From assembly GCF_024298865.1 (NCBI RefSeq), contig NZ_CP101161.1, forward strand, positions 1,509,227 to 1,573,226: 64,000 nucleotides of DNA. Direction: 5' to 3'. The position numbers were made by a program, and so were the translations under genes. Position 1 is the stretch's first letter; every line of letters starts with the position of its first letter. Under the pieces are notes generated by a model, which saw only the letters and a list, made by a program, of their open reading frames with translations, was not told where the DNA came from and searched no databases. Shown here one piece after another: positions 26,562 through 35,778 of this stretch. Source of the DNA: Halorarius halobius (GTDB lineage Archaea > Halobacteriota > Halobacteria > Halobacteriales > Haloarculaceae).

Positions 26562-27788
26562 ATGGTGGGTGAAGCACGCGACTCGCGTGACGAGACGGGG
26601 CCGCTCGACGGAGTGACCGTAGTCGATGCCTCGCGGGTACTGGTCGGTCCCTTCTGTACGATGCAGCTCGGCGACCTCGGGGCGGAGGTCATCAAGATCG
26701 AGCGCCCGGACACGGGCGACCAGACCCGTGGCTGGCACCCGCCGACGTACGGCGACTCCGAGGAGAGCGCCTACTACCTGAGCATCAACCGGAACAAACG
26801 CTCGATGACGGTCGATCTGAACACGGAGGAGGGCCGGGCGGTGTTCCGGGAACTCGTCGCCGACGCGGACATCCTCGTCGAGAATTTCCGGGTGGGGACG
26901 ATGGAGGAGTGGGGGCTGGGTTACGAGCGCCTGCGGGAGCGGAACCCGGAGCTGGTGTACTGTTCGCTCTCCGGCTACGGCGAGTGGGGACCCGACCGCG
27001 ACAGGCCGGCGTACGACATCATCATGCAGGCCGAGGGTGGCATGATGAGCATCACGGGTGAAGCGGACGGCCCGCCGGTCAGGATCGGCGTCGCCATCGC
27101 CGACATCGGCGCGGGCATGTACGCCACACAGGCTGTTCTGGCGGCGCTTCTCGAACGGGAACTCGGCGACGGCACCGGACAGAAGATCGACGTGAGCCTG
27201 CTGGACGGACAGGTCGCCTGGATGACGTACATGGCGTCGAACTACTTCGCAACGGGGGAGTCGCCGGGCCGGATGGGAAGCAGACATCCGACCATCGCCC
27301 CCTATCAGGCGTACCCGACGGCCGACGGCTACGTCGTCGTCGCCGTGGCTTCCGAGCACATCTGGCCGCGCTTCTGTGCCGCCATCGACCGGCCCGACCT
27401 GCGGGACGACGACCGATTCGCGTCGAACGCCGACCGCGTCGAACACCGCGAGGAACTCGATGCGATAGTCGCAGCCGAAATCGGGTCGCTCACCACCGAG
27501 GAAGTCTGTACGCGACTTGAGGACCACGACGTGCCGTCTAGCGAAATCAAGGACATGGAGTCGGTCTTCGATAGCCCACAGGTGCAAGCTCGGGAGATGG
27601 ATCAGACCGTTTCCCATCCAACCGTCGGGGAACTCCGGATGCCCGGAAGCCCGATGCATTTCTCGAAGTCGCCGACGACCATCAGACGTCATCCACCACT
27701 ACTGGGAGAACACACCGACGAGATACTGCACGAACTGGGCTTCGATGACCGGGATGTCGCGCATCTGCGCGACAAGGACGTGGTCTGA
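26562..27788 (+). CDS. Class III (CaiB/BaiF) CoA-transferase
   Basis: A 408-residue CoA-transferase. VVDASRVLVGPFCTMQLGDL and EVIKIERP form the CoA site; the catalytic aspartate that carries the acyl anhydride is D152 in YDIIMQAEGG. Such enzymes move CoA between carboxylic acids (formyl-CoA, carnitine, benzylsuccinate and other transferases). Located 220 bases behind the acyl-CoA ligase, it offers a second, ATP-saving way to activate the substrate or recycle CoA from a product acid. Confidence 0.9.
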   Translation: MVGEARDSRDETGPLDGVTVVDASRVLVGPFCTMQLGDLGAEVIKIERPDTGDQTRGWHPPTYGDSEESAYYLSINRNKRSMTVDLNTEEGRAVFRELVADADILVENFRVGTMEEWGLGYERLRERNPELVYCSLSGYGEWGPDRDRPAYDIIMQAEGGMMSITGEADGPPVRIGVAIADIGAGMYATQAVLAALLERELGDGTGQKIDVSLLDGQVAWMTYMASNYFATGESPGRMGSRHPTIAPYQAYPTADGYVVVAVASEHIWPRFCAAIDRPDLRDDDRFASNADRVEHREELDAIVAAEIGSLTTEEVCTRLEDHDVPSSEIKDMESVFDSPQVQAREMDQTVSHPTVGELRMPGSPMHFSKSPTTIRRHPPLLGEHTDEILHELGFDDRDVAHLRDKDVV

Positions 27789-27906
27789 GTCCGCCCGGAC
27801 CGACCGCACTCCGACGGACCGGCCGCCGCCGGTCGCTTCCCGTCGGCCGAATCAACTCGTGAACTCTTTTCGAACAGATGTATGTAATATGACTATTATA
27901 TGCAGA

Positions 27907-27914
27907 TATAAATA
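27907..27914 (+). promoter_or_regulatory. TATA box of the CMD-like gene
   Basis: TATAAATA within an AT-rich stretch, 23-30 bases before ATG 27937; leaderless arrangement. Confidence 0.6.
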
Positions 27915-27936
27915 GAGCTGTCTCGATACGGTAGCT

Positions 27937-28752
27937 ATGACAGCCGAGCGTAAGTCACTGTCAGGGGAGCAGCGGGACCTGAAACAACAGTTCGTCGATC
28001 AGCGTGGCCACTGGAGTCCGGCTCTGGAGCACCTGCTTTCTCTCGACCCCGGGTTCATCGAGGGGTATCTGGAGCTGGCGAATTACACCATCGACGAGGG
28101 GGCTCTCGACCGGAAGACGAAGGCGTTCCTCCTGTTGAGCCTCGATGCCGCGACGACACATCTGTACCGGCCCGGAATCCGGACGCGTATCAACGACGCG
28201 TTCGACGCGGGCGCGTCGGTCGAGGAGATCGTCACCGTACTCGAGGTGGCGAGCGTGCTCGGTGTCCACGCCATCACCACGGGCGCGAAGACGCTCGCCG
28301 ACATCTCGGGGTTCCCCGAGCGAAGTGCTGCCGAGGCGGAGGCGATGGACGCACAGAAACGCGAGTACGAGGAGAGAGTCGGATTCTGGTCCGAACGGTT
28401 GGACGCCATCGTCGAGTACGATGACACGTTCTTCGACCGATGGCTCGGCTACTTCGGCCATCCACTCACGGAGAACCCCCTCACCACGAAGCAGGTCGAA
28501 CTGATCTACGTCGCCATCGACGTCTCGACCACCCACCTGTACGACGAGGGACTGGAACTTCATATCGAGAAGGCACTGGAAGAAGGGGCGACGCAGGCCG
28601 AAATCATGGAGGTGTTCGAACTCGCCAGCCTGATGAGCGCCCAGACCACCTTCGAAGGTATCCCGATACTGGTCGAAGAGGCACAGAAGCGGGGGAAGCT
28701 ACAGGATTTCGAACTGCCCGAGGCGATCGACGGCGCCGAACGCGAGCGGTAA
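27937..28752 (+). CDS. Tandem carboxymuconolactone decarboxylase-like protein
   Basis: A 271-residue all-helical protein with two CMD/AhpD-type repeats (about 40-125 and 150-250). The repeats share ATTHLY or STTHLY and an EI-x-V/EVFELAS pattern. Neither has the CxxC of AhpD peroxidases. The second repeat keeps a histidine at the position equivalent to the PcaC active site (LELHIEKALEEGAT); the first has arginine there. It may be a decarboxylase or lactone-processing enzyme rather than a peroxidase (inference). It has its own promoter and converges with the MaoC pair (10-base gap). Confidence 0.82.
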   Translation: MTAERKSLSGEQRDLKQQFVDQRGHWSPALEHLLSLDPGFIEGYLELANYTIDEGALDRKTKAFLLLSLDAATTHLYRPGIRTRINDAFDAGASVEEIVTVLEVASVLGVHAITTGAKTLADISGFPERSAAEAEAMDAQKREYEERVGFWSERLDAIVEYDDTFFDRWLGYFGHPLTENPLTTKQVELIYVAIDVSTTHLYDEGLELHIEKALEEGATQAEIMEVFELASLMSAQTTFEGIPILVEEAQKRGKLQDFELPEAIDGAERER

Positions 28753-28762
28753 CTGCCCGGGA

Positions 28763-29200
28763 TTACTGGTACGGGACCGTCGACGACGCCTGTGCGTCGA
28801 TGACGGTCTGGTCGTCCTGATTCGATACCGTCACCTCGGCGGTAACGATCACGGACTCGGCACGGCGATCGAGGTCGGTTATCCGGCCGCGAACGGTGAG
28901 CGTGTCGCCCGGCCAGACCTGGCGCTGAAACCGGGTAGAGAACTGCGTGATGTTCCCAAGGCCGAACCAATCACAGAGCAGTCTCGAGACGAACCCAGCC
29001 GACATCATCCCGTGGGCGAACACGGACTTATTCCCCGCCTGCTTCGCGTACGCGTCGCTGTAGTGGATGGGGTTGAAGTCACCGCTCGCCCCGGCGTACT
29101 TGACGATGTCCTTCCGGCTGAGATCGTCGACGACGAGGCTCGGACCGGTCTGACCGACTTCGAGTTGTCCGGCTACCAGCTGATTCTGCCCATCGCTCAT
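28763..29200 (-). CDS. MaoC family (R)-specific enoyl-CoA hydratase
   Basis: A 145-residue single hot-dog protein. The hydratase-2 motif is intact: D41 and H46 in YAGASGDFNPIHY, with FAHGMMSAGF downstream. It would add water to trans-2-enoyl-CoA giving (3R)-hydroxyacyl-CoA, the substrate type of the SDR at 17860. Its start overlaps the stop of the upstream dehydratase-domain gene by 4 bases, so the two products probably form a hetero-complex. Confidence 0.9.
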   Translation of the reverse strand: MSDGQNQLVAGQLEVGQTGPSLVVDDLSRKDIVKYAGASGDFNPIHYSDAYAKQAGNKSVFAHGMMSAGFVSRLLCDWFGLGNITQFSTRFQRQVWPGDTLTVRGRITDLDRRAESVIVTAEVTVSNQDDQTVIDAQASSTVPYQ

Positions 29201-29703
29201 GGATCGTCCTCGTCGATGGCGCCGTCGGTTTCGATCCGCGTCGCCTGCTCCGTGAGGACGTGGTCCCCATGCTGGTCCCGGTACTCCGTTTCGAACACTG
29301 CAAACGTCATCTCCCCACCGGTCGACCCATCGCGCTGGTAGACGTCACGGAACGTCGTCACCCCGGTAAGAGTGTCCCCGACGTAGGCCGGGCGGCTGAA
29401 CTCGTACGACTGTTCGCCGTGGACGATGTACTCCGGGTCCATTCCGAGGTCGAAGCCGAAGTCCAGTCCAATCCCGCTCGCACGATATCGGGGGAAGTAC
29501 GCTGTCCGTGTGAACGTCAACGGTGCCGGGATAGCGGGATGGCCCCGCTCCTGTGCCACCTCCTCGTCGTAGAACACCGGGTTGTCGTCCTTGATGGCAC
29601 GTGCGAACTCTTTGACCTTGCCCGCCTCGATCTTCAATCCCTCGACCGTCTTTCTGCTTCCGCCGACTCTTGACTGGAGTTCCGCTAGTGAATCCCTTGG
29701 CAT
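29197..29703 (-). CDS. MaoC-like N-terminal (FAS1-type) dehydratase-domain protein
   Basis: A 168-residue hot-dog protein of the kind that forms the non-catalytic half of heteromeric MaoC hydratases: AIKDDNPVFYDEE and HPAIPAPLTFTRT are typical, and the D-x4-H active site is absent. It is translationally coupled (ATGA overlap) to the catalytic MaoC protein at 28763. Similar paired hydratases act on bulky CoA esters such as steroid side chains, which fits a bulky substrate here (inference). ATG at 29703 is chosen because family homology starts there. Confidence 0.83.
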   Translation of the reverse strand: MPRDSLAELQSRVGGSRKTVEGLKIEAGKVKEFARAIKDDNPVFYDEEVAQERGHPAIPAPLTFTRTAYFPRYRASGIGLDFGFDLGMDPEYIVHGEQSYEFSRPAYVGDTLTGVTTFRDVYQRDGSTGGEMTFAVFETEYRDQHGDHVLTEQATRIETDGAIDEDDP

Positions 29704-30140
29704 AGTTATCAGACAGGTTGGCGCCGGTGTGGCTGTTTGACGGCGCTGTGGTTTGCTCTCATTCTGCGCCTCGAACGAGTGGCTGCTGCCACGTGTACGC
29801 CATGAAGTACATCCTCTTATCGTGAGATAATAAATGTAGTGGTGGCGGCCCCCAGCCATCGCCGAACCCTCTCCTCGAACGCGGGCGTCCTCTGGCAGTC
29901 TGCGTGTTCGTTTCCCCTGGAACGTTGTCGAGTCCCCAGACCGCAGTTCGCCGGTGTCTCTCCGTTACCACTTCAGATACGGCCTCGGGGTCAGTGGCGA
30001 CACCCCGTTTCCGATAGCGGAACCACGCGGTTCTCTTCGGTCCGGTTTCGGCGCCACGTCACCTATTTTCGCCCCGGCGATTCCCGAGTGTATGACCATT
30101 AGATTAATGATGGTGTGACATCTCTCTACCAAGGACGACC
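29704..30140. other. Divergent promoter region
   Basis: 437 bases between the MaoC pair and the sugar-type ABC operon. On the minus side, ATTTATTATC (about 29826-29835) is TATA-like and overlaps the dyad TTATC-N4-GATAA (29817-29830). On the plus side, CATTA-GAT-TAATG (30097-30109) is a small dyad about 35-45 bases before ATG 30141. No gene is supported; a 14-17 codon frame near 29759-29812 is too short to judge. Confidence 0.4.
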
Positions 30141-31085
30141 ATGGCAAGTGAAAACGCGTCGGACGTGACGAACACGGACATTCTCTCCCGAATGTCGATA
30201 CGGCTCGAAAACGAGGGGTATTATGGGGTGCTCAGCGTCCTCCCCGTGTTGCTTCTATACACGCTGATCTTCCTCATGCCGGTGTCGTTCGCTATCTACG
30301 CGTCGTTCCACGACATCCGACTCGTGAACCCGAACTGGACGTTCGTCGGGATACAGAACTACTTCGAGGTTCTCGGTCTGGAGCAGTTCTGGCAGTCGCT
30401 CGGACGAGGGGTCGTGTACATGGTCTCTAGCACGCTGTTCCAGCTCGCTGTCGGCGTGTGGATGGCGCTGGTACTGAACCAGATCACCGTCGGCCAACGG
30501 CTCCTGACGGCAGTCATCTTCACGGCCTACCTCATTCCCACCATCGTCGTCGTGCTCGTTGGACTCCTCATGTTCGACCCGTACGTTGGCGTGTTGCACG
30601 GCTTCGGCGCGGGCTTCTTGAATCTCTGGGACAGCAACCTCTCGGCGTTCAGCGTCGAGCAGTGGGCGATGCCGGTCGTGGTGTTGATCGGCTCCTGGAA
30701 GTTCTCGGTGTTCGTCACGATATTCACGCTGGCACAGTTGCGGTCCATCCCGCCGCGGTTCTACGAGGCCGCGAAGGTGTGTGGGGCCAACAAGTGGCAG
30801 ATGTTCCGTGACATCACGTTCCCCCGCATCCGCGGGGTCATCCTCGTCGTCGTGCTCCTGCGCTCCGTGTTCATGTTCAACAAGTTCGACGTCATCTGGA
30901 TGTTGACGCAGGGCGGTCCCGGCTACGGGACGACGACCCTGCCGGTGCTCGCCTACCGGGTCACCTTCGAGGACGGCGCCTACGGGCTGGGGAACACCAT
31001 CGCCGTCGTGATGTTCGCGTTCCTCGCGGTCGGTGGGCTCCTCTACTTCAGACTGTTCGATCCGAGCGATGAGGTGGACACATGA
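30141..31085 (+). CDS. ABC transporter permease, carbohydrate type (MalF-like)
   Basis: A 314-residue membrane permease with six segments. Membrane helix VLPVLLLYTLIFLMPVSFAIY near the N-terminus; EAA loop PRFYEAAKVCGANKWQMFRDITFP near residue 207-230; GGPGYGTTTLPVLAYR near the C-terminus is characteristic of the CUT1 sugar-transporter MalF-type subunit. First gene of a three-gene operon; its stop overlaps the next start (ATGA). Confidence 0.9.
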   Translation: MASENASDVTNTDILSRMSIRLENEGYYGVLSVLPVLLLYTLIFLMPVSFAIYASFHDIRLVNPNWTFVGIQNYFEVLGLEQFWQSLGRGVVYMVSSTLFQLAVGVWMALVLNQITVGQRLLTAVIFTAYLIPTIVVVLVGLLMFDPYVGVLHGFGAGFLNLWDSNLSAFSVEQWAMPVVVLIGSWKFSVFVTIFTLAQLRSIPPRFYEAAKVCGANKWQMFRDITFPRIRGVILVVVLLRSVFMFNKFDVIWMLTQGGPGYGTTTLPVLAYRVTFEDGAYGLGNTIAVVMFAFLAVGGLLYFRLFDPSDEVDT

Positions 31086-31951
31086 GTTCGAACGAGCCGA
31101 CGGGGGTCTTCGGGCTGGACTTCGGGACCGAGAACCTCGTTCACAGAATCGGCCTGTACGCGAGTGCGATACTGATGGCCGCCATCGGGGTGTTCCCGAT
31201 CTACTGGATCGTGCAGAACGCGTTGAAGACACGAAACGCGATTCTCGCGGGCCTGTCGTGGCTACCGAGGGGCGACGCCTTCACGCTGCAGAACCTGCAG
31301 GTCGTCTTCACCGGCGAAATCGCCCAGTATTTCATCAACTCCATCATCGTAACCGTCGGGACCATCGTCTTCGTCATCATCGTGTCGACCATCTCCGGCT
31401 ATGGGCTCGCCAGGTTCGAGTTCAAACACAAGATCAACTTCGCCCGGTTTCTCCTGTTCGGATACATGTTCAGCCCGATTGTGCTTGGGGTTCCGTTGTT
31501 CCTCATCTGGCGCAACCTGAACCTGATCAACACCCACGTCGGGCTGATACTCGCATTGAGCGCCATCTCGATGCCGTTCTGTGTCTGGCTCATGTGGAAG
31601 TACATCCAGACCATCCCGGAGTCGATGGAGGAGAGCGCGTGGGTCGTCGGCGCCTCACGCAAGCGGGCGTTCGTCGACGTGGTCCTTCCACAGTGCAAGC
31701 CGGCGATCGTCGCCACCGCGCTGTTCGCGTTCGCACTCGCATGGACTGACTTCACGTTCGCTATGGTCCTGCTCCCTGATAGCGAAATGACTACGTTCGC
31801 ACCGGGCATCCTTCGGATCGTGCTCGGGTCGTACAACGTCTCGTGGGGACAGATCATGGCAGCATCGCTGCTGATGACTGTCCCAGCGCTTGTGTTCGCG
31901 TACTCCCTCCAGAGCTACCTGCTGAAGGGATTCGAAATCCGTTCACTCTAA
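31082..31951 (+). CDS. ABC transporter permease, carbohydrate type (MalG-like)
   Basis: A 289-residue partner permease. EAA loop PESMEESAWVVGASRKRAF with LPQCKPA downstream, and the C-terminal SYLLKGFEIRSL found at the end of MalG-type subunits. The 4-base overlap with the first permease and 6-base gap to the ATPase show tight operon structure. Heterodimer with the MalF-like subunit forms the membrane channel. Confidence 0.9.
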   Translation: MSSNEPTGVFGLDFGTENLVHRIGLYASAILMAAIGVFPIYWIVQNALKTRNAILAGLSWLPRGDAFTLQNLQVVFTGEIAQYFINSIIVTVGTIVFVIIVSTISGYGLARFEFKHKINFARFLLFGYMFSPIVLGVPLFLIWRNLNLINTHVGLILALSAISMPFCVWLMWKYIQTIPESMEESAWVVGASRKRAFVDVVLPQCKPAIVATALFAFALAWTDFTFAMVLLPDSEMTTFAPGILRIVLGSYNVSWGQIMAASLLMTVPALVFAYSLQSYLLKGFEIRSL

Positions 31952-31957
31952 CACACA

Positions 31958-33049
31958 ATGTCGAGAATCAATATCCAGAACCTGACGAAGGAGTTCGGTA
32001 CAGGCAGCGAGAAGATCGTGGCTATCGACGGCATCGACCTCACCATCGAGGACGGGGAGTTCGTCACCCTCGTCGGCCCGTCGGGCTGTGGAAAGACGAC
32101 GACGCTCCGGTGCGTCTCCGGCCTGGAGAAGCCCACGGGTGGCACGATAGACTTCGGTGACAGGGACGTCACGGACCTCCCGGTCCAAGAGCGGAACATC
32201 GCGCTGCTGTTCCAGGACATCGCCCTGTATCCACACATGAGTGTCCGGGAGAACATGGCCTACGGGCTGAAAATCGCGGGCGCCGACAAGGAGACCCGTG
32301 ACGAGCGCGTTCAGGAGGCCGCGGAGCTGCTCCAGATCACCGACCAACTCGACAAGCGGCCCGCCGACCTCTCGGGCGGCCAGCAGCAGCGTGTGGCGCT
32401 GGGTCGGTCGCTGACCCGTGACCCTGAAATCTTCCTGTTCGACGAGCCGATGAGTGACCTGGACGCGAAGCTGAAACGCGACCTCCGCCCCGTCGTCCAG
32501 GAGGTGACCGAACATATCGGCTGTCCCGTCCTCTACGTGACCCACGACCAGGAGGAGGCGATGACGATGTCCGACCGCATCGCCGTGATGAACGACGGTC
32601 ATCTCGAACAGGTGGGCGAGCCGAAACACGTCTACCGAGACCCCAAATCCGAGTTCGTGAGTGGTTTTATCGGACAGCCCAGTACGCAGTTCTTCGACGG
32701 GACACTCCGCGAGAACGACGGGACGGTCCTGCTCGACCTGCGAGACTACCAGTTCACGCTCCATGAGGACCCCCAGACGTTCGATGGCTACCTCGGCAAG
32801 GACGTGCGACTCGGCATCCGGCCACAGCAAATCGGCGTAGAGGACGACCAGTCGCTCGGAATCGCCGCGACACACAAACTTGACGAACTGCTCGGCGAGG
32901 AGACGATGAGCTACTTCGACACCGAGTTCGGTGAAGTCATCGCCATCACCGACCCGAAGTTCGAAGGCGACAAAGCGGAGTACGGTCTGGTACTGGACGT
33001 CGATTCCATCATGCTCTTCGACCCCGACTCCGGCGTCCGAATCCACTAG
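31958..33049 (+). CDS. ABC transporter ATP-binding protein (MalK/UgpC type)
   Basis: A 363-residue ATPase for the two permeases upstream. Walker A GPSGCGKTTT near residues 41-50, Q-loop LLFQDIALYPHMSV, signature LSGGQQQR, Walker B IFLFDEPMSDLD, switch histidine in YVTHDQ. The C-terminal regulatory OB domain (about 240-363) has RLGIRPQQIGV. One slight oddity is LRPVVQEV in place of the usual LR-x-E. The binding protein lies convergently downstream at 33221-34738. Confidence 0.93.
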   Translation: MSRINIQNLTKEFGTGSEKIVAIDGIDLTIEDGEFVTLVGPSGCGKTTTLRCVSGLEKPTGGTIDFGDRDVTDLPVQERNIALLFQDIALYPHMSVRENMAYGLKIAGADKETRDERVQEAAELLQITDQLDKRPADLSGGQQQRVALGRSLTRDPEIFLFDEPMSDLDAKLKRDLRPVVQEVTEHIGCPVLYVTHDQEEAMTMSDRIAVMNDGHLEQVGEPKHVYRDPKSEFVSGFIGQPSTQFFDGTLRENDGTVLLDLRDYQFTLHEDPQTFDGYLGKDVRLGIRPQQIGVEDDQSLGIAATHKLDELLGEETMSYFDTEFGEVIAITDPKFEGDKAEYGLVLDVDSIMLFDPDSGVRIH

Positions 33050-33220
33050 CCACCCCCTCCTCAGTGCGCGGCGTTTCTCTCTCTGGGCACCGTACCCGAA
33101 CCCTTCTCAGCCCCGCCAGTGCGCTGTGCTTGCGGGCGAGACGTCGATGGGAAGGTGTAGAACTGAACCGCGACCGCACCGTGTCGTTACCGAACGTTCG
33201 GAGCCTGATCGTCCGCGGTT

Positions 33221-34738
33221 TTACAGAATGATTTCACGTCCCTCTTCGACTTTCGCCTCCATCTCGCTTTTTGCGTCTTCGTACACAGTCTCCACGTCCT
33301 TGCCCTGCACGAGGTACTCGTTCACCATACGGGGAATCGTATCTCCACCCCGGGCGTATTCGCTCACCGGGATCTCCGGACGCAGGTCTTCGTCCGGACC
33401 GTCGTACTGGCTGAGGATGTCGTTTGCCAGCTTCTGGTTTATCTCCAGATGGTGCTGGTTCTCCTGGAAGTACGAGGAGTTCTGATACGCGTCCGACTCG
33501 AGGACGCCGTGGAACCCCGGCAGGTATCGCATCGGCTCCATGAGGTTGTAGCCCACGTGCCGTTCCAGACTGTCCCCGTACATCCACCCGAACAGCGCTT
33601 CCGCCCCTTTCGGTGCCGTCCCGTTCTCGAAGATGTAGTACGACGTGGCGTTGGTACAGGACGTCAGCAGGTTCAGGTCCTCTATCGGGATGTCGTTCGT
33701 CGGGATCGCGGCGATGTTACTGTTGGCGGATATCTCTGGCGCGACTGCTCCGGCAATCCCGATGTTCCAGGCGTTGAGGAACAGCTCGTATCCCACCCGA
33801 CCGGAAGTGTAGAGCTTGATCGCGTTCGAATAGGTGATGTTCGTCGGGTCCGGGGAGTACTGCGTCATCTCCTCGAAGAACTCGAGGGTCTCGATCACCT
33901 TGTCTTTCGGGAACGTCACCTCGAGTTCGTTGTTCTCCCTGTCCTTCCATCCGAAGATGGAGCCGCCGTTCGCCCGTAGGAATTGCCAGAACGTGTTCGA
34001 CGTGTACACGTTGACGCCGGCCGGAATCGCCATCCCTTCGGCTTTGATTTCGTCGGATTCGGAGATCGCTTTGGCGTTCGATTTGAGTTCGTCCCACGTC
34101 GTCGGCACCGACAGGCCGAGTTTCTCCTCGAAGTCCGTCCGGTGATTGAGCGAGATGACGTACGTTCCGATCGGAATCTCGTAGTAATCGCCGTCCGTAT
34201 CTTCGAAGAGCGGTGGAATCGGGTCCCCTGCGACCTCCGTTATCCCGTTGACGACGTCCGTTGTCGGTTGGAGCGCACCTTGCCCGAACAGTTCAGTGAT
34301 GATTCCCTCGAACCCGTACTGGAAGGTGTCCGGGGGATCACCGGCCTGCATGAGCTGCGAGAGCCGGTCAGTGGCGTTCCCAGCGAGACCCGCGAACTCG
34401 ACGTTGAGCTTGTAGTCCGACTGGTTCTGGAAGGTTTTGGCTATCTCCTCGTTCCACCGCTTCTGCCACGCGTCACTCGTCTGCTTCGTTATGATGTGGA
34501 CCGTCTTGTCCGACCCGCCATCGTCGTTCGTGGGGCTTGAATCGTCTCCATCTCCACCCCCGCCGCCGCCGCCATTCCCGTCTCCGTTTCCATTGCCGTT
34601 TCCGTCACCATCGCCGCCTGTACATCCCGCTAAACTCGCCGAGAGTCCTGTCCCGGTAAGTGCGAGGATGTCTCGTCGTGATAGTGGCCTGTACATGTCC
34701 TCTAATCTCTTCATAGGGGTGGGGCTATCACTGCCCAT
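33221..34738 (-). CDS. Extracellular solute-binding lipoprotein (carbohydrate type)
   Basis: A 505-residue binding protein. Twin-arginine motif SRRDILALTG, lipobox LAGC, then a Gly/Asp/Asn-rich linker (GGDGDGNGNGNGDG) and a class-1 sugar-binding fold (VEFAGLAGNATDRLSQLMQAGDPPD resembles such proteins). It should deliver substrate to the permeases at 30141-31951, encoded convergently. ATG 34738 is favoured by a TATA box 25-36 bases upstream; an internal ATG at 34714 is also possible. Real substrate could be an organic acid conjugate rather than a sugar given the neighbours. Confidence 0.88.
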   Translation of the reverse strand: MGSDSPTPMKRLEDMYRPLSRRDILALTGTGLSASLAGCTGGDGDGNGNGNGDGNGGGGGGGDGDDSSPTNDDGGSDKTVHIITKQTSDAWQKRWNEEIAKTFQNQSDYKLNVEFAGLAGNATDRLSQLMQAGDPPDTFQYGFEGIITELFGQGALQPTTDVVNGITEVAGDPIPPLFEDTDGDYYEIPIGTYVISLNHRTDFEEKLGLSVPTTWDELKSNAKAISESDEIKAEGMAIPAGVNVYTSNTFWQFLRANGGSIFGWKDRENNELEVTFPKDKVIETLEFFEEMTQYSPDPTNITYSNAIKLYTSGRVGYELFLNAWNIGIAGAVAPEISANSNIAAIPTNDIPIEDLNLLTSCTNATSYYIFENGTAPKGAEALFGWMYGDSLERHVGYNLMEPMRYLPGFHGVLESDAYQNSSYFQENQHHLEINQKLANDILSQYDGPDEDLRPEIPVSEYARGGDTIPRMVNEYLVQGKDVETVYEDAKSEMEAKVEEGREIIL

Positions 34739-34762
34739 GGTACCGGGTAACGTTAATCCACA

Positions 34763-34774
34763 ATAAGTTTATTG
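34763..34774 (-). promoter_or_regulatory. TATA box of the binding-protein gene
   Basis: AATAAACTTATT on the minus strand, 25-36 bases before ATG 34738; it separates this gene from the SDR gene upstream. Confidence 0.5.
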
Positions 34775-34840
34775 GGTAGTAGGAGAAGAGGGGCTAAGGC
34801 TTCAGTTCGGGACCGAACGTCGGTAGCTCGTGGGTCGCGA

Positions 34841-35599
34841 TCACCCGGTCAGATATCCACCGTCAACCGGATACGTCTGACCGGTCACGAACGACGCCTC
34901 CTCGGAGCAGAGCCACTCGACGAGCGCTGCTACCTCGTCGGCGGTCCCGAGCCGCCCCATCGGATGCCGGGCGGCGACGTCGGCACGTCGCTCCGGGTCG
35001 CTTCCCGCGTCCCCGCTCTGGAACATCGGCGTGTCGATGTATCCCGGCGAGACGGCGTTCACCCGAACGTGTTCAGGGTGTTCCAGCGCGGCCGTCCGTG
35101 TCAGCCCGGCCACGCCGTGTTTCGCGGCCACGTAGGCAGGCGCTCCCGCGATACCCGCGTGGCTCGCAACGGAGGCGGCGTTAACGATGGCGCCGCCGGT
35201 GTCCTGTTCGCCGAACTGTGCTAGTTCAGCCTTCAGCGATCGCCAGACGCCCGAGAGGTTGATGTCGAGCACCTGGTGCCAGTCCGACTCGGCGATGGTT
35301 GCCGTGCTCGATTTGGCTCCACCGACCCCCGCGCTGTTGAACGCCACGTCCAGCGGACCGTAGGTTTCGACGGCCGCATCGACCAGGACCTGGAGGTCGT
35401 CGGTCTCTCGTACGTCCGTCTCGACGAACCTGGCGTCCCCGCCGGCGTCAACGACCGCCTGCACAACCTCGCGGCCTCCCTCGGTGTCGATATCCCCGAT
35501 GACGACCGACGCGCCGCTGGCGCCGAACCGCTCAGCGACTGCTCGGCCGATGCCGGAACTCCCACCGGTGACGACTGCTACGTCTGAACTGTCTGCCAT
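34841..35599 (-). CDS. SDR family NAD(P)-dependent oxidoreductase
   Basis: A 252-residue classical SDR. TGGSSGIG cofactor loop, GDID acidic residue after strand 2 (NAD preference), NSAG, active serine in NAASVASH, catalytic YVAAK, and C-terminal TGQTYPVDGGYLTG. It matches the usual length with no extension, unlike the other three SDRs in the window. Located upstream of the ABC binding protein on the same strand, divergent from the crotonase-like gene. Probable 3-oxoacyl or cyclic alcohol dehydrogenase; substrate unknown. Confidence 0.9.
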   Translation of the reverse strand: MADSSDVAVVTGGSSGIGRAVAERFGASGASVVIGDIDTEGGREVVQAVVDAGGDARFVETDVRETDDLQVLVDAAVETYGPLDVAFNSAGVGGAKSSTATIAESDWHQVLDINLSGVWRSLKAELAQFGEQDTGGAIVNAASVASHAGIAGAPAYVAAKHGVAGLTRTAALEHPEHVRVNAVSPGYIDTPMFQSGDAGSDPERRADVAARHPMGRLGTADEVAALVEWLCSEEASFVTGQTYPVDGGYLTG

Positions 35600-35778
35600 A
35601 CGTCGGCTCTCTCGAGACGGTCGTATGGTTCTTTCGGCCCGCCAGGTAGTGGTTACTCCCTGACCCGAGGCGGGCTTCTTCTGGCACGTGGTCCCCGCTC
35701 GAACAGGCGGCGGGGTCGCCTCGCGGGGGACGAAAACCGACAGAAAGATTGATTATCGGTGGGAGAGGTTGGCAGGGT

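Noticed and set aside
29759..29812. Mini-frame MYFMAYTWQQPLVRGAE upstream of the MaoC pair
   Set aside because: Could be a leader peptide near the transcript start but too short, with no attenuation structure visible.
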